Source: Tsuneonella flava
GTDB taxonomy: Bacteria > Pseudomonadota > Alphaproteobacteria > Sphingomonadales > Sphingomonadaceae
Direction: 5' to 3'
DNA length: 64,000 nt
Assembly: GCF_002870965.1 (NCBI RefSeq)
Contig: NZ_PHSO01000004.1
Coordinates: 248,001-312,000 of the forward strand
The position numbers and the translations under genes are program-made. Under the pieces are notes generated by a model that saw only the letters and a program-made list of their open reading frames with translations, made no database searches and was not told where the DNA came from. Shown piece after piece: positions 26,913 through 37,278 of this stretch; position 1 is the first letter of the stretch, and the number at the start of each line of letters is the position of its first letter.

Positions 26913-27758
26913 ATGACCCGCCGCGCTGACAATCGCACCATCCGCGTCCCCGGCAATCACGACGATCTGCCCGCCTTCGATCCCGTCCCCCGCAAATCGA
27001 ACCGGCACGACGGGTGGACGCCCGAGCGACAGCGCGCATTCATCGGCGCGCTGGCCGACACCGGCAGCGTGAAACGCGCCGCGATGCACGTAAACATGAG
27101 CACAGTGGGCGCCTACTATCTCCGCCGCCAGGCCGGTGCGGAGGGATTTCGCCGCGCGTGGGAATGCGCGCTCGATTTCGGGGTACAGCGGTTGAAGGAC
27201 GAGGCCTTCGAACGCGCGCTCAACGGCCAGCTTTCCCCGGTGTTCGTCGGCGGCAAGCTGAAAGGGTTTCGCCGCGTGAAGAACGATCGGCTGCTGATGT
27301 TCTGCCTGCGGATGAACATGCGCGGGGAAGACGGCCGCCGCCTGTCCGCCAGCTATTTCGATCCCGGCGCCTTCCGCCTGTCGGGAAGCGACGATTCGCA
27401 AGCCACCACCCGCCTCGGCGCCAGCATGACCGCCCCCGCCCTCACCCGCGCGGAGAAAGACGATATGAACGCCGCGATGATCGAACACTTCGATCCGGTG
27501 CAGATGTCCTTGCCGGATATCGAGGCAATGCAAGCCAAACTGGCCGAACTCGCCGCCTGGCACCGCGCCGAGGAAAACGGCCCGCCCGACGGCCAGATGG
27601 AACCCCATTTCGTGATGCTGGGCAAAAACAAGGACTGGGCCGACGTCGGCGAACTGGAAGGAATCGTCGAGACCGAAGATGAACTGGAACCGTTCAACCC
27701 GGACGAGGATGACTGGCGTTGGCTGGATGAAAATGACGGCAAAACCGAACAGACATAA
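26913..27758 (+). CDS. HTH-containing protein of unknown function (sphingomonad family)
   Basis: A 281-residue cytoplasmic protein. Residues about 33-75 read WTPERQRAFIGALADTGSVK, RAAMHVNMSTVGAYYLRRQ: a helix-turn-helix of the kind seen in sphingomonad proteins of unknown role and in small terminase-like DNA-binding modules. Residues 75-120 (GFRRAWECALDFGVQRLKDE then AFERALNG) continue the family pattern. The last 35 residues are strongly acidic (EDELEPFNPDEDDWRWLDEN). ATG 26913 has a perfect AAGGAG site ten bases upstream. Alone between bamD (divergent) and a 190-base spacer. DNA binding is inferred; targets unknown. Confidence 0.7.
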   Translation: MTRRADNRTIRVPGNHDDLPAFDPVPRKSNRHDGWTPERQRAFIGALADTGSVKRAAMHVNMSTVGAYYLRRQAGAEGFRRAWECALDFGVQRLKDEAFERALNGQLSPVFVGGKLKGFRRVKNDRLLMFCLRMNMRGEDGRRLSASYFDPGAFRLSGSDDSQATTRLGASMTAPALTRAEKDDMNAAMIEHFDPVQMSLPDIEAMQAKLAELAAWHRAEENGPPDGQMEPHFVMLGKNKDWADVGELEGIVETEDELEPFNPDEDDWRWLDENDGKTEQT

Positions 27759-27944
27759 CAGCAAAGGTGCCGCACAGGCCCCTTCAACGGCCGAACATCT
27801 TCGTGCCCTCGTGCCTTCGTGTGAGTGAACAGCCCGAACCTATCCCGCCGCTGGACAATGCAGGAGATAAATTCCGAATGGCCCATGTCCACTATCGTCG
27901 GAACATGGGCCACTCAGCTATCGCTGGCCGTCAATGAAAGGCAC

Positions 27945-28328
27945 TCATCCCCCCAATTCGCGAAGCTGGGATTCGAATTTGGCGCGCAGCCCCTCGTCAG
28001 CGTTTTCAAGCTGAGTGCGAATGTCTGACATCAGCCGCCTCGACAAACCTTTCATCCGGCTTTTCGCTTTTCCGCTGAGCAGCAGCAGCCCGACACTGAC
28101 AATTGTCATCAGCACCAGAGTTATCGTCCACCGGCCAATCGACTCCTGCGCTTCAGTCGAATACCGCAATACCATTTCGGACGTTTGCGCCATTTTGTAG
28201 ATAAGCAGCAGCCACCCCAACCCTGTGACAATGCTAACGATTTTCGCCCACTTCTTCAGCTTGGCATGGCTGTCCCGCGCCTTCTGCCATTCGGAGAAAT
28301 CCCGCGCGATGGTGTCTTTATCCGACAT
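27945..28328 (-). CDS. Two-helix membrane protein of unknown function
   Basis: A 127-residue protein: charged N-terminal helix (1-28), two transmembrane segments (about 29-46 and 67-85), and a basic then amphipathic C-terminal cytoplasmic helix (SRRLMSDIRTQLENADEGLR). ATG 28328 is selected because GGAGG lies five bases upstream; the ATG at 28340 overlaps that site. It follows the lipoprotein gene on the same strand after 54 bases, so both may form an operon. No family recognised. The 186 bases between its stop and the HTH gene stop show nothing else. Confidence 0.6.
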   Translation of the reverse strand: MSDKDTIARDFSEWQKARDSHAKLKKWAKIVSIVTGLGWLLLIYKMAQTSEMVLRYSTEAQESIGRWTITLVLMTIVSVGLLLLSGKAKSRMKGLSRRLMSDIRTQLENADEGLRAKFESQLRELGG

Positions 28329-28364
28329 ACTAACCTCCATTGATACGATTCATATCTTTGTCTG

Positions 28365-28392
28365 GTCCCGGTCGTTTGGAAATCACCGGGAC
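28365..28392. other. Hairpin at the lipoprotein gene 3' end
   Basis: Perfect eight-base arms GTCCCGGT (28365-28372) and ACCGGGAC (28385-28392), overlapping the lipoprotein stop codon (28383-28385). It may limit read-through into the downstream membrane-protein gene. No U-tract. Confidence 0.4.
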
Positions 28393-29018
28393 GGATCGAT
28401 CCGCAGAGTCAGCATCCCCTGCTTCAACTTGTTGCCCGCAAAGGACACGGGAACGCCGCTGGCAGTGGTCATCAATGGTTCGTAGTCGATAGAATAGAGG
28501 TTACCGGCAAACCGCAGCTTCGACGGCATCTCCATGCGAAGCTGCGCCTCCTCACCGGCAGTCATTCCGGCCAGTTTCCCCACCAGGCTCCATACAGGGT
28601 CAAATGCGCCACTGGCTCCATTCGGGCCCATCGTGATGAAAACCGTGCCCGCCTTCGCGACGGTTCCATTTTCGCGCAACATCGCGAGCCCGTAGTTCTC
28701 CGTCGGGGATGAGCGCCCTGAACAGAGCAGGAGCGGAGAACCGGCCAGATCATCCCCTTCGCTCGGCCCACCCTCTTCCTTGTAGAAGAGGCAGTTGTTC
28801 GGCGCAGCTTCATGAAATTCTGCAATCAGTGCAGCGCGTTCATCGACACCGGGTGCAGCGGGCTGGCTGGCAGCCTGTTCCTGCGCCGCGCTGTCTGCGC
28901 CCCCTTCTGTCTGGCCGGAATCAGAACCGCACCCGGCCACCAGCGCAGACATGCCAATCGCCAGCAACAGGCGGCTTGGCAGAGCGACTTTCGACATCAA
29001 ACTGATTGATGCTGTCAT
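28383..29018 (-). CDS. Putative lipoprotein of unknown function
   Basis: A 211-residue protein with a lipoprotein signal: basic start, hydrophobic LLLAIGMSALVAGC with lipidation at Cys30 in LVAGC. A low-complexity Ser/Gly/Ala/Gln linker (GCGSDSGQTEGGADSAAQEQ) follows, then a beta-rich domain (about 75-211) with FHEAAPNNCLFYKEEGG, YGLAMLRENGTVAKAGTVFI and FAGNLYSIDYEPL. No known domain recognised. ATG 29018 has GAGGG eight bases before it; a GTG at 29033 is open but lacks a site. Upstream of the two-helix membrane protein and probably co-transcribed. Lies beside an AT-rich, pseudogene-bearing stretch. Confidence 0.65.
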   Translation of the reverse strand: MTASISLMSKVALPSRLLLAIGMSALVAGCGSDSGQTEGGADSAAQEQAASQPAAPGVDERAALIAEFHEAAPNNCLFYKEEGGPSEGDDLAGSPLLLCSGRSSPTENYGLAMLRENGTVAKAGTVFITMGPNGASGAFDPVWSLVGKLAGMTAGEEAQLRMEMPSKLRFAGNLYSIDYEPLMTTASGVPVSFAGNKLKQGMLTLRIDPSR

Positions 29019-29375
29019 TTCATTAACCCTCACAATCTCAAGATTTATCCGAAGCGACCCGAGATTATTCTGGCGACATCTTATGGTCGCCTTTCATCAG
29101 CTCAAACGAACACCAATCATTATCGTAACAATTTGCGGGTCTTCGATTTGAGGAGAGTTACGTTTTTCATATGCACCGGCCCGTTATCCTTCGGGCCGTT
29201 TCGTCATCCAATAGAGAAATCGGTTAATCGATCTCTGTCCCCACGATATAGGTGTATAACCAATCTATCATCCGGGAACGGCCAATGAATGCGTTTTAAA
29301 ATATCGCGATAATAGAAATAAGATACTGATCAAGCGACTGAAATTAATCATCGACATCACCCCCCTATCGATCAC
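29019..29375. other. 357-base AT-rich intergenic region
   Basis: Separates the lipoprotein (minus) from the pseudogene (plus). Composition is clearly AT-richer than the surroundings. It contains one hairpin, CGGCCCG/CGGGCCG at 29177-29198 with an eight-base loop followed by TTTCG on the plus strand, which has no upstream plus-strand gene to terminate. No credible coding frame. It may mark acquired DNA. Confidence 0.5.
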
Positions 29376-29865
29376 TTGATCGAATATTTACAAATGGGTC
29401 ATGTGACGTCAAGTTTGAACAAACTGCACATGAATTTGAATTACCACTCAATATGCGGAATAAATGTGGAAAAAGTTCCAGCATTGACAGCAACTTACGA
29501 TTATTTCGATGCTGAGCTTCGAAACACGCGCTGGTCCTGGTCTGCCATCAGCCGAGACGGACGGACGGACGGTTGTAGTCTCATTGTGAGACGACGAGAT
29601 CAAGCAGGACGGATCGGTTGATTTCTTTCATCATCCCCGCCTCGATTGGTGGCGAGATCGGCTAGGAAACCATTTTCGTATCAAAGATCTGGCTTACGCA
29701 AGGGATAACTGTGGCGGAAAATTCCGCGTTGTCCGTCTTAAAGCAGCCGATACCAATGCGCTTAACCGCAAGACTATCTGGCGTGCCGCAGACCCGCATA
29801 CCGTGATGGAACTGGTCCGATTGGACACGTCGACCGGAGAGTTCTCTGCAAAGCCGGTTCGCTAG
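29376..29865 (+). pseudogene. Frameshifted pseudogene, unrecognised family
   Basis: Two frames read as one broken gene. Frame A (from TTG 29376 or ATG 29394) runs TYDYFDAELRNTRWSWSAIS then RDGRT up to the four tandem ACGG units at 29557-29572. Removing one ACGG unit moves the reading into frame B, which continues VVVSL, then TGA at 29587-29589 (where one base change would give Trp), then DDEIKQDGSVDFFHHPRLDW and a well-formed remainder to TAG 29863-29865. Frame B has normal coding composition and stays open for 90 codons. The stop abuts the lepA stop. The YF-x-LRN-RWSWSA start suggests a defence or restriction-associated hypothetical family, but I cannot name it. Confidence 0.7.
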
Positions 29866-31683
<1,818 letters not shown>

Positions 31684-31960
31684 TCGCCGCCCTTAGCCGC
31701 GCCGATGCGCCCTGTCAGCAGGGGAAGATCAGGCGAATGTCATTCGCTACTGTAGATCGGTCTGCGAAACGACCGTTCGCTCTCACCTTGCCAGACATGT
31801 CACATCGCATCGCCGAACGTCACCGTCGCTGCTTGCAAACGTATTGGCAGAAGCGCACTGTTCAGCGCTGAAACATCCGCCGGAAACAAACTTGACGGCG
31901 CCCTTTCACAACGTGCAAATCAGCATCCCGACAACGGGCAGCCGGTAGAAGGAAACGTTT

Positions 31961-32746
31961 TTGTCCGATCCCATGCAATTCGCCGATGTCTCCATCATGC
32001 GAGCGGGCGGGCGCGATTTGCGGGTGGCTCATTGGCGATTGAACCAACCATCCGATCGCTTTCCGGTACTGTTCTTCAACGGCATTGGCGCAAGCCTGGA
32101 AATCGTCGCCCCCTTGGCGGAGGCGCTCTCCAACCGCGCATTCATAACCTTCGATATGCCCGGCATAGGTGAATCACCCGAACCGATTGTACCATATACT
32201 CCTCAGACCATGGCATGGACCGCAGCAAGATTGCTCCACCGGCTTGGCATCTCTCAGGTCGATATCATGGGCTTCAGTTGGGGCGGTGTGATCGCGCAGC
32301 AACTTGCATTGCAGTATGGTGCACGCGTGCGCCGGGTCATTTTGGCAGGCACCACTGCAGGGTTGCTGGCTGTTCCCGGCTGCCCGCTGGCTCTCGCCCG
32401 GTTAGGGGATGCACCACGCCTCGCCGGCCGCGACGAAGGCGGACGTATCGCGGCGCGGATCGTGCCCCCAACAATACGCGGATATGCCTATCAACTGATG
32501 GCAATGGCTGGTTGGACCAGCGCGGCCGCTCTGCCCTTTTTGAAGAAGCCGGTATTGATAATGGCGGGCGAACGCGACGATGTGGTTCCGCTGGCCAACG
32601 CCCATATTCTGAAAGGCCTGATTCCCGAAGCGAAGATGGAAATTTTCGCAGACGGGGGTCACCTGTTCCTCGCTACGCACCGTGAACAAGCGCAGACGGC
32701 AATCCGCACGTTTCTCGATGCGCCGGATATGGAGGGGGATGTCTGA
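31961..32746 (+). CDS. Alpha/beta hydrolase similar to intracellular mcl-PHA depolymerase
   Basis: The 261 residues align well by eye with Pseudomonas PhaZ (medium-chain polyhydroxyalkanoate depolymerase): FPVLFFNGIGASLEIVAPL, FDMPGIGESP, the nucleophile elbow GFSWGG (Ser106), AGTTAGLLAVPG, GWTS and HLFLATHREQA with the catalytic His. Around residues 150-170 it is about 20 residues shorter than PhaZ, in the cap. The frame starts with TTG 31961, seven bases after AAGGAA; ATG 31973 is the alternative but is too far from that site. Its stop overlaps the next start by one base. No phaC is nearby, so the PHA role is inferred from similarity alone. Confidence 0.75.
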   Translation: MSDPMQFADVSIMRAGGRDLRVAHWRLNQPSDRFPVLFFNGIGASLEIVAPLAEALSNRAFITFDMPGIGESPEPIVPYTPQTMAWTAARLLHRLGISQVDIMGFSWGGVIAQQLALQYGARVRRVILAGTTAGLLAVPGCPLALARLGDAPRLAGRDEGGRIAARIVPPTIRGYAYQLMAMAGWTSAAALPFLKKPVLIMAGERDDVVPLANAHILKGLIPEAKMEIFADGGHLFLATHREQAQTAIRTFLDAPDMEGDV

Positions 32747-34062
32747 TGCGACATATCGCAATCGTCGGCTCCGGGCCCGCCGGATACTACACTGCGGAGG
32801 CCGCTCAGAAACAGTGGGGTGACGATGTTCGGGTCGATGTTATCGACATGTTGCCCGTGCCGTATGGCCTTATTCGCACAGGGGTCGCCCCGGATCATCA
32901 GTCGATCAAAGGTGTCAGCCGACGGTATGAAAAAACGGCTCTGACCGAAAATGTGCGTTTTGTCGGCAACGTTATGATCGGGCGCGATATTTCCGCGAAG
33001 GAGCTAAAGGCACTGTACGACGCGGTTATATTCGCCACCGGAGCGCCCAATGACCGCGCGTTGGACTTGCCCGGTGAAGACCTCGGCAATGTCTTTGGCA
33101 GTGCGGCCTTCGTTGGATGGTATAATGGCCACCCGCAATTTGCCGGTCTCGATCCCGACTTGTCAGGCAGGAACGCCGTGGTGATCGGAATGGGAAATGT
33201 CGCACTCGACGTCGCGCGCATCCTGTCAAAGACCGACAGCGAGCTCGAAGGGAGCGATATCGTCGCACACGCACTCGATCTGCTGCGGAATTCCCGGACT
33301 TCGACGATCACAATTGTCGGCCGACGCGGGCCCCATCAGATTATGATGACGCCCAAAGAACTGAGTGAGCTGATGAACCTCACTCGTGCCAGTCCACGAG
33401 TTAATCCGGCGGACTTACCGGAGCCAGAGGAAGACGCATTTCTGGAACCGGGAGTGCGAAAATCGGTCGGTCTGCTACGCAGTTTCGCGGCCATTCCGGA
33501 AAGTGAACGTGCCGACAAGACAATAGAAATCGACTTCGACATGTTTGCCAGCCCGGTGCGGTTCATCGGTGAGGGTAAGGTTTCTGCGCTGGAGATAGAG
33601 CGGACACGGGTGGAATCTGGCCGCGCCGTGGGCACGGGCGAGATCTATACGATCCCCGCCGATTTGGTTGTCTCCTGCATCGGCTATCGCAGCTCACCCA
33701 TCCCCGACGTGCCATTCGATGAACGCGCCGGACGGTTTGCAAACGATGGCGGGCGGATTGAATCCGGTTTGTATTGTGTGGGCTGGGCCCGACGGGGACC
33801 GACCGGTACAATTGGCACAAACCGGCCCGACGGCTTCTCGGTCGTCGAAAAGATTGCCGAAGATTTCGACACTGGTGCGATCGCCAATGTCCCGCGCGAA
33901 GGGCGCGTTGGCCTCGACAAGCTGATTGCCGAGCGCGGCATCGAAGTCGTCACCTTCCGCGACTGGAAGAAAATTGAAGAAGCAGAGGAACAGGCCGCTC
34001 GCGAAGGTGCGCCGCGCGAGAAATTCGTAGATGTGGAGGCGATGATCCGCGCGCGCCAGTGA
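32746..34062 (+). CDS. Ferredoxin/adrenodoxin-type NADP+ reductase (FprA-like)
   Basis: FAD enzyme moving electrons between NADPH and a ferredoxin. 438 residues. N-terminal FAD loop IAIVGSGPAGYYTAEAA (4-20), VPYGLIRTGVAPDHQSIKGV near 43 (family hallmark), a second Rossmann motif VVIGMGNVALDVARIL near 145, VGRRGPHQIMMTPKEL near 187 and C-terminal GWARRGPTGTIGTNRPDG near 345, where FAD and NADP ends meet. ATG overlaps the upstream hydrolase TGA, indicating translational coupling. Similar in fold to glutamate-synthase small subunits, but the GLIRTGVAPDH and GPTGTIGTN segments favour the adrenodoxin-reductase branch. No ferredoxin gene is adjacent. Confidence 0.9.
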   Translation: MRHIAIVGSGPAGYYTAEAAQKQWGDDVRVDVIDMLPVPYGLIRTGVAPDHQSIKGVSRRYEKTALTENVRFVGNVMIGRDISAKELKALYDAVIFATGAPNDRALDLPGEDLGNVFGSAAFVGWYNGHPQFAGLDPDLSGRNAVVIGMGNVALDVARILSKTDSELEGSDIVAHALDLLRNSRTSTITIVGRRGPHQIMMTPKELSELMNLTRASPRVNPADLPEPEEDAFLEPGVRKSVGLLRSFAAIPESERADKTIEIDFDMFASPVRFIGEGKVSALEIERTRVESGRAVGTGEIYTIPADLVVSCIGYRSSPIPDVPFDERAGRFANDGGRIESGLYCVGWARRGPTGTIGTNRPDGFSVVEKIAEDFDTGAIANVPREGRVGLDKLIAERGIEVVTFRDWKKIEEAEEQAAREGAPREKFVDVEAMIRARQ

Positions 34063-34170
34063 TCTGGAACTGAGGCATCGTTCCAACTCGGATGCGTAAC
34101 ATCGCCCTATAGACACATCAGTTGCGATGTGAGACTTTCCTCTCCAATAATACAAGAGAGGATTTGCGGC

Positions 34171-35940
34171 ATGGCAACTTATGATCTGATTGTCCGCGAG
34201 GGCACCATTGTCGATGGCACTGGCAAAGAGCGATTCATCGGTGACATCGCAGTGAAAGATGGCCTGATCGCGCAAGTAGGCGCGATCACCGGCGATGCCA
34301 CTCAGGAAATCAATGCCAGCGGAATGATTGTAACTCCTGGCTTTGTCGATGTGCACACTCATTACGATGGGCAAGCGACCTGGGACCCGGAAATGGCCCC
34401 AAGTAGCTGGCACGGAGTGACAACTGTTATCATGGGCAACTGCGGTGTTGGCTTTGCCCCTGCCGCCCCCGACCGCCACGAATGGCTGATTGGCCTGATG
34501 GAAGGAGTTGAGGACATTCCCGGTACAGCTCTGGCCGAAGGAATGAAGTGGGATTGGGAAACCTTTCCCGAATACCTTGATGCTTTGGAAAAACTGCCAC
34601 GCACAGTCGATGTCGGCACCCACGTGCCCCACGGTGCAGTTCGTGCTTACGTTCTGGGTGATCGGGAAAAACCCGGGGCCGTTCCCACTGATGACGACAT
34701 CGCGAAGATGGGCAACATCGTGGAAGAAGGTGTACGTGCAGGGGCGCTGGGTTTTTCAACCAGTCGCACGGTGATCCATAAATCGGTCGATGGCGAGCTA
34801 GTCCCCGGTACAACTGCCACCGCAGAAGAGCTGATCTCGATCGGCAAGGCGATGGCGCGTGCAGGGCACGGCGTGTTCGAGATGGCCAGCGACCTGAAAC
34901 GCGAATGGAATGAATTTGACTGGATGGGAACGCTGAGCCGCGACACCGGCTTGCCCGTTACATTTGCGGCGCTGCAATCGATTGCCAAGGAAATGCCGCT
35001 GGACGAACAGATTGCTGCGATGCGCGCGGAGAATGACAACGGCGCGAACATCGTCGCTCAGATTGCCCTGCGGGGTAACGGGATCGTAATGGCGTGGCAG
35101 GGCACGGTTCACCCATTCCGTTTTCGCCCAAGCTGGATGGCGATTTCCGATCTTGGATGGGCGGAGCAGAAGGCGAAGCTGCTCGATCCTGTATTCAAGG
35201 ATCAATTGCTGGCGGAAGAAAACGACTTCACAGGAGCCCCTCAAGATCTCATCCATCTGTTCATGGTGATCGTGAACGGCTGGTCCGCTCAGTTCGAAAT
35301 GGACCCGGATTTCGATTACGAACCGCCTGCTGAATCCTCCATTCAAGCACGAGCCGAGAAGGCTGGCGTGGGCCCACAGGAATATGCCTACGACCTGCTA
35401 TGTCGTGACGATGGCAAAGGGTTTATCTATCTGCCTATCCTCAATTATCAGGATGGTAATCTCGACTTTCTCGAAGCGTTGCAGGCGAGCGACGACACCG
35501 TCAATTCCTTAAGTGACGGCGGCGCCCATTGTGGCACAATCTGCGATGCCGCCAGCCCTACTTTCATGCTCCAACATTGGGTCCGCGATCGGAAGCGCGC
35601 CGCTGCGCGTAACAGTGGCAAAGTCAGCCTGGAACATGCCATCAAGCGACAATGTCGTGATACCGCCCTACTTTATGGGCTGGAGGACCGCGGACTGATC
35701 GCGCCCGGATATCTCGCAGATCTCAACATCATCGACTTTGACCGCCTGAAGCTCGGCAAACCTTGGCTGGCATTCGACTTACCTGCGGGCGGTAAGCGAT
35801 TGTTGCAAAAAGCAGATGGCTATGTCGCCACAATCAAAGGCGGCGTTGTGACGTTCCGCGAAGGAGAATGGACGGGAGCAACACCGGGCAACCTTATCCG
35901 TGGTCCACAGCAAGTCGCAATGCTCGAGGCTGCGGAATAA
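34171..35940 (+). CDS. N-acyl-D-amino-acid deacylase family amidohydrolase
   Basis: Zinc amidohydrolase of 589 residues, related to D-aminoacylases and to poorly characterised family members. Metal-binding features: VDVHTHYDGQATWDPE near residue 56 (H-x-H), GNCGVGFAP near 90 with the bridging Cys of D-aminoacylase, and LSDGGAHCGTICD near 460 with the late Asp. C-terminal barrel-return sequence APGYLADLNIIDFDRLKLGK. ATG 34171 has a GAGAGGA site; a GTG at 34129 extends the frame without conservation. No signal peptide. It follows the reductase after 108 bases, perhaps with its own promoter. Substrate not decidable from sequence. Confidence 0.88.
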   Translation: MATYDLIVREGTIVDGTGKERFIGDIAVKDGLIAQVGAITGDATQEINASGMIVTPGFVDVHTHYDGQATWDPEMAPSSWHGVTTVIMGNCGVGFAPAAPDRHEWLIGLMEGVEDIPGTALAEGMKWDWETFPEYLDALEKLPRTVDVGTHVPHGAVRAYVLGDREKPGAVPTDDDIAKMGNIVEEGVRAGALGFSTSRTVIHKSVDGELVPGTTATAEELISIGKAMARAGHGVFEMASDLKREWNEFDWMGTLSRDTGLPVTFAALQSIAKEMPLDEQIAAMRAENDNGANIVAQIALRGNGIVMAWQGTVHPFRFRPSWMAISDLGWAEQKAKLLDPVFKDQLLAEENDFTGAPQDLIHLFMVIVNGWSAQFEMDPDFDYEPPAESSIQARAEKAGVGPQEYAYDLLCRDDGKGFIYLPILNYQDGNLDFLEALQASDDTVNSLSDGGAHCGTICDAASPTFMLQHWVRDRKRAAARNSGKVSLEHAIKRQCRDTALLYGLEDRGLIAPGYLADLNIIDFDRLKLGKPWLAFDLPAGGKRLLQKADGYVATIKGGVVTFREGEWTGATPGNLIRGPQQVAMLEAAE

Positions 35941-35958
35941 AGAAGGGTAATCACAGTC

Positions 35959-35993
35959 CCTACCGTCGTTTCACACACCGAAACGACGGTAGG
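35959..35993. repeat. Perfect 14-base inverted repeat
   Basis: Arms 35959-35972 and 35980-35993 are exactly complementary around a seven-base loop, 18 bases after the D-aminoacylase-like stop. A U-tract is absent on both strands, so a rho-independent role is doubtful; it may be a stability hairpin or a protein-binding palindrome. The remaining 35994-36150 up to dnaN holds an eight-C run at 36077-36084 that can pair weakly with 36109-36115, and no gene. Confidence 0.6.
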
Positions 35994-36150
35994 ATCAAAT
36001 AGCTATTCAGGATGATCGTTTATTCAGAGCAGTAGCAAGGCTGAGGGCGACAAGTATAACAGTGCAGAGGGTCTCGCCCCCCCCTTTTGACTAAAGCACC
36101 ACCACCGGAAGGGGGCAGGCACCGAAAGGCCGCCTTGCATTCGAACCCGA

Positions 36151-37278
36151 TCAAACCCGCATCGGCATCAATACGTAAAGCGCCGGGCTTTTTTCATCCT
36201 CACGGATCAGTGTAGGGGCACCCGCGTCGGCAAGATGCAATTCCACTGTATCACTGTCGATCTGATGAAGGATATCCTTCAGGTAATTGGCGTTAAAGCC
36301 AATCTCCATCCCTTCGGCACGATAATCGGCAGGCACTTCTTCCGCTGCCGTTCCGTTATCCGGGCTGGTCACAGACAAAGTGACGCGATCGTTCTCCAGC
36401 CCCATCTTCACAGCACGTGTTTTTTCAGTGGCGATGGTCGCCACACGATCTACGCCAGCATAAAGGCTCTTGGGATCGAGCTTGAGGAGTTTATCGTTCC
36501 CGGTGGGGATCACCCGGCTGTAGTCTGGGAAAGTGCCGTCGATCAGCTTGCTGGTGAGCACGACTCCACCCTCACCACCTAAAGTGAAGCGAATCTTGCT
36601 CGCGGAAAGGTCGATCTGGACGTTGCCGTCCATTGATTCATCCAGCAACTTACGCAATTCGGCCACCGCTTTGCGCGGCACGATCACGTCAGGCATCCCT
36701 TCGGCACCTTCAGGGCGAGCGATCGTGAACCTTGCCAGTCGATGGCCATCGGTCGCGGCAGCTTTCAGAACCGGCTGTTCATCATCCGAAACATGGAAGA
36801 AAATGCCATTCAGGTAATAGCGGGTTTCTTCAGTGCTGATCGCAAAGCGCGTGCGATCAATCAGTTCAGCCAATGTCTTGGCGGGAAGTTCGAAGCGGGT
36901 CGGCAAATCGCCTTCAACGATCACAGGGAAATCGTCGCGCGGCAAAGTCGGAAGCTGGAACCGGCTACGTCCCGCTTTCACGATCATGCGATTATCGGTA
37001 GTTTCCAGGCTGACCTGACTACCATCGGGCAGCTTACGGGCGATGTCGAACAGCAAGTGTGCCGAAACGGTGATCGCGCCGCTATCTTCCACCGAAGCCG
37101 CAGCAATATTTTCCACCACCTGCAAATCGAGGTCGGTCGCCATCACTTTCAGCGAACCACCGTCCGACGCGTCAAGCAGGACGTTTGACAGGATCGGGAT
37201 CGTATTGCGTCGCTCAACAACCGATTGGACATGGGAGAGACACCGCAGCAGTGTCGCGCGTTCGATAGTGGCCTTCAT
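36151..37278 (-). CDS. dnaN: DNA polymerase III beta sliding clamp
   Basis: Ring-shaped processivity clamp for replication. 375 residues, normal size, with three repeated clamp folds: N-terminal LLRCLSHVQSVVERRNTIPI LSN (split here), middle domain containing LIDRTRFAISTEETRYYLNG, and the C-terminal domain with IGFNANYLKDILHQI and the terminal ALYVLMPMRV. ATG 37278 with AGGA close upstream. It is monocistronic: dnaA, recF and gyrB are absent, unlike the classic origin-region order, so this is not evidence for oriC here. Confidence 0.97.
   Translation of the reverse strand: MKATIERATLLRCLSHVQSVVERRNTIPILSNVLLDASDGGSLKVMATDLDLQVVENIAAASVEDSGAITVSAHLLFDIARKLPDGSQVSLETTDNRMIVKAGRSRFQLPTLPRDDFPVIVEGDLPTRFELPAKTLAELIDRTRFAISTEETRYYLNGIFFHVSDDEQPVLKAAATDGHRLARFTIARPEGAEGMPDVIVPRKAVAELRKLLDESMDGNVQIDLSASKIRFTLGGEGGVVLTSKLIDGTFPDYSRVIPTGNDKLLKLDPKSLYAGVDRVATIATEKTRAVKMGLENDRVTLSVTSPDNGTAAEEVPADYRAEGMEIGFNANYLKDILHQIDSDTVELHLADAGAPTLIREDEKSPALYVLMPMRV

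Noticed and set aside
29376-29621. The 81-codon frame as an intact small gene
   Set aside because: Its last residues are out of phase with a long downstream coding-like frame, and four ACGG repeats explain the shift; a pseudogene fits better.
31892-31920. TTGACG as a promoter for the PhaZ-like gene
   Set aside because: The sequence 17 bases downstream (GCAAAT) is a poor -10 box; not strong enough to list.
36151-37278. dnaN as evidence of a replication origin
   Set aside because: No dnaA, recF or gyrB beside it and no DnaA-box cluster recognised in the flanking gaps.
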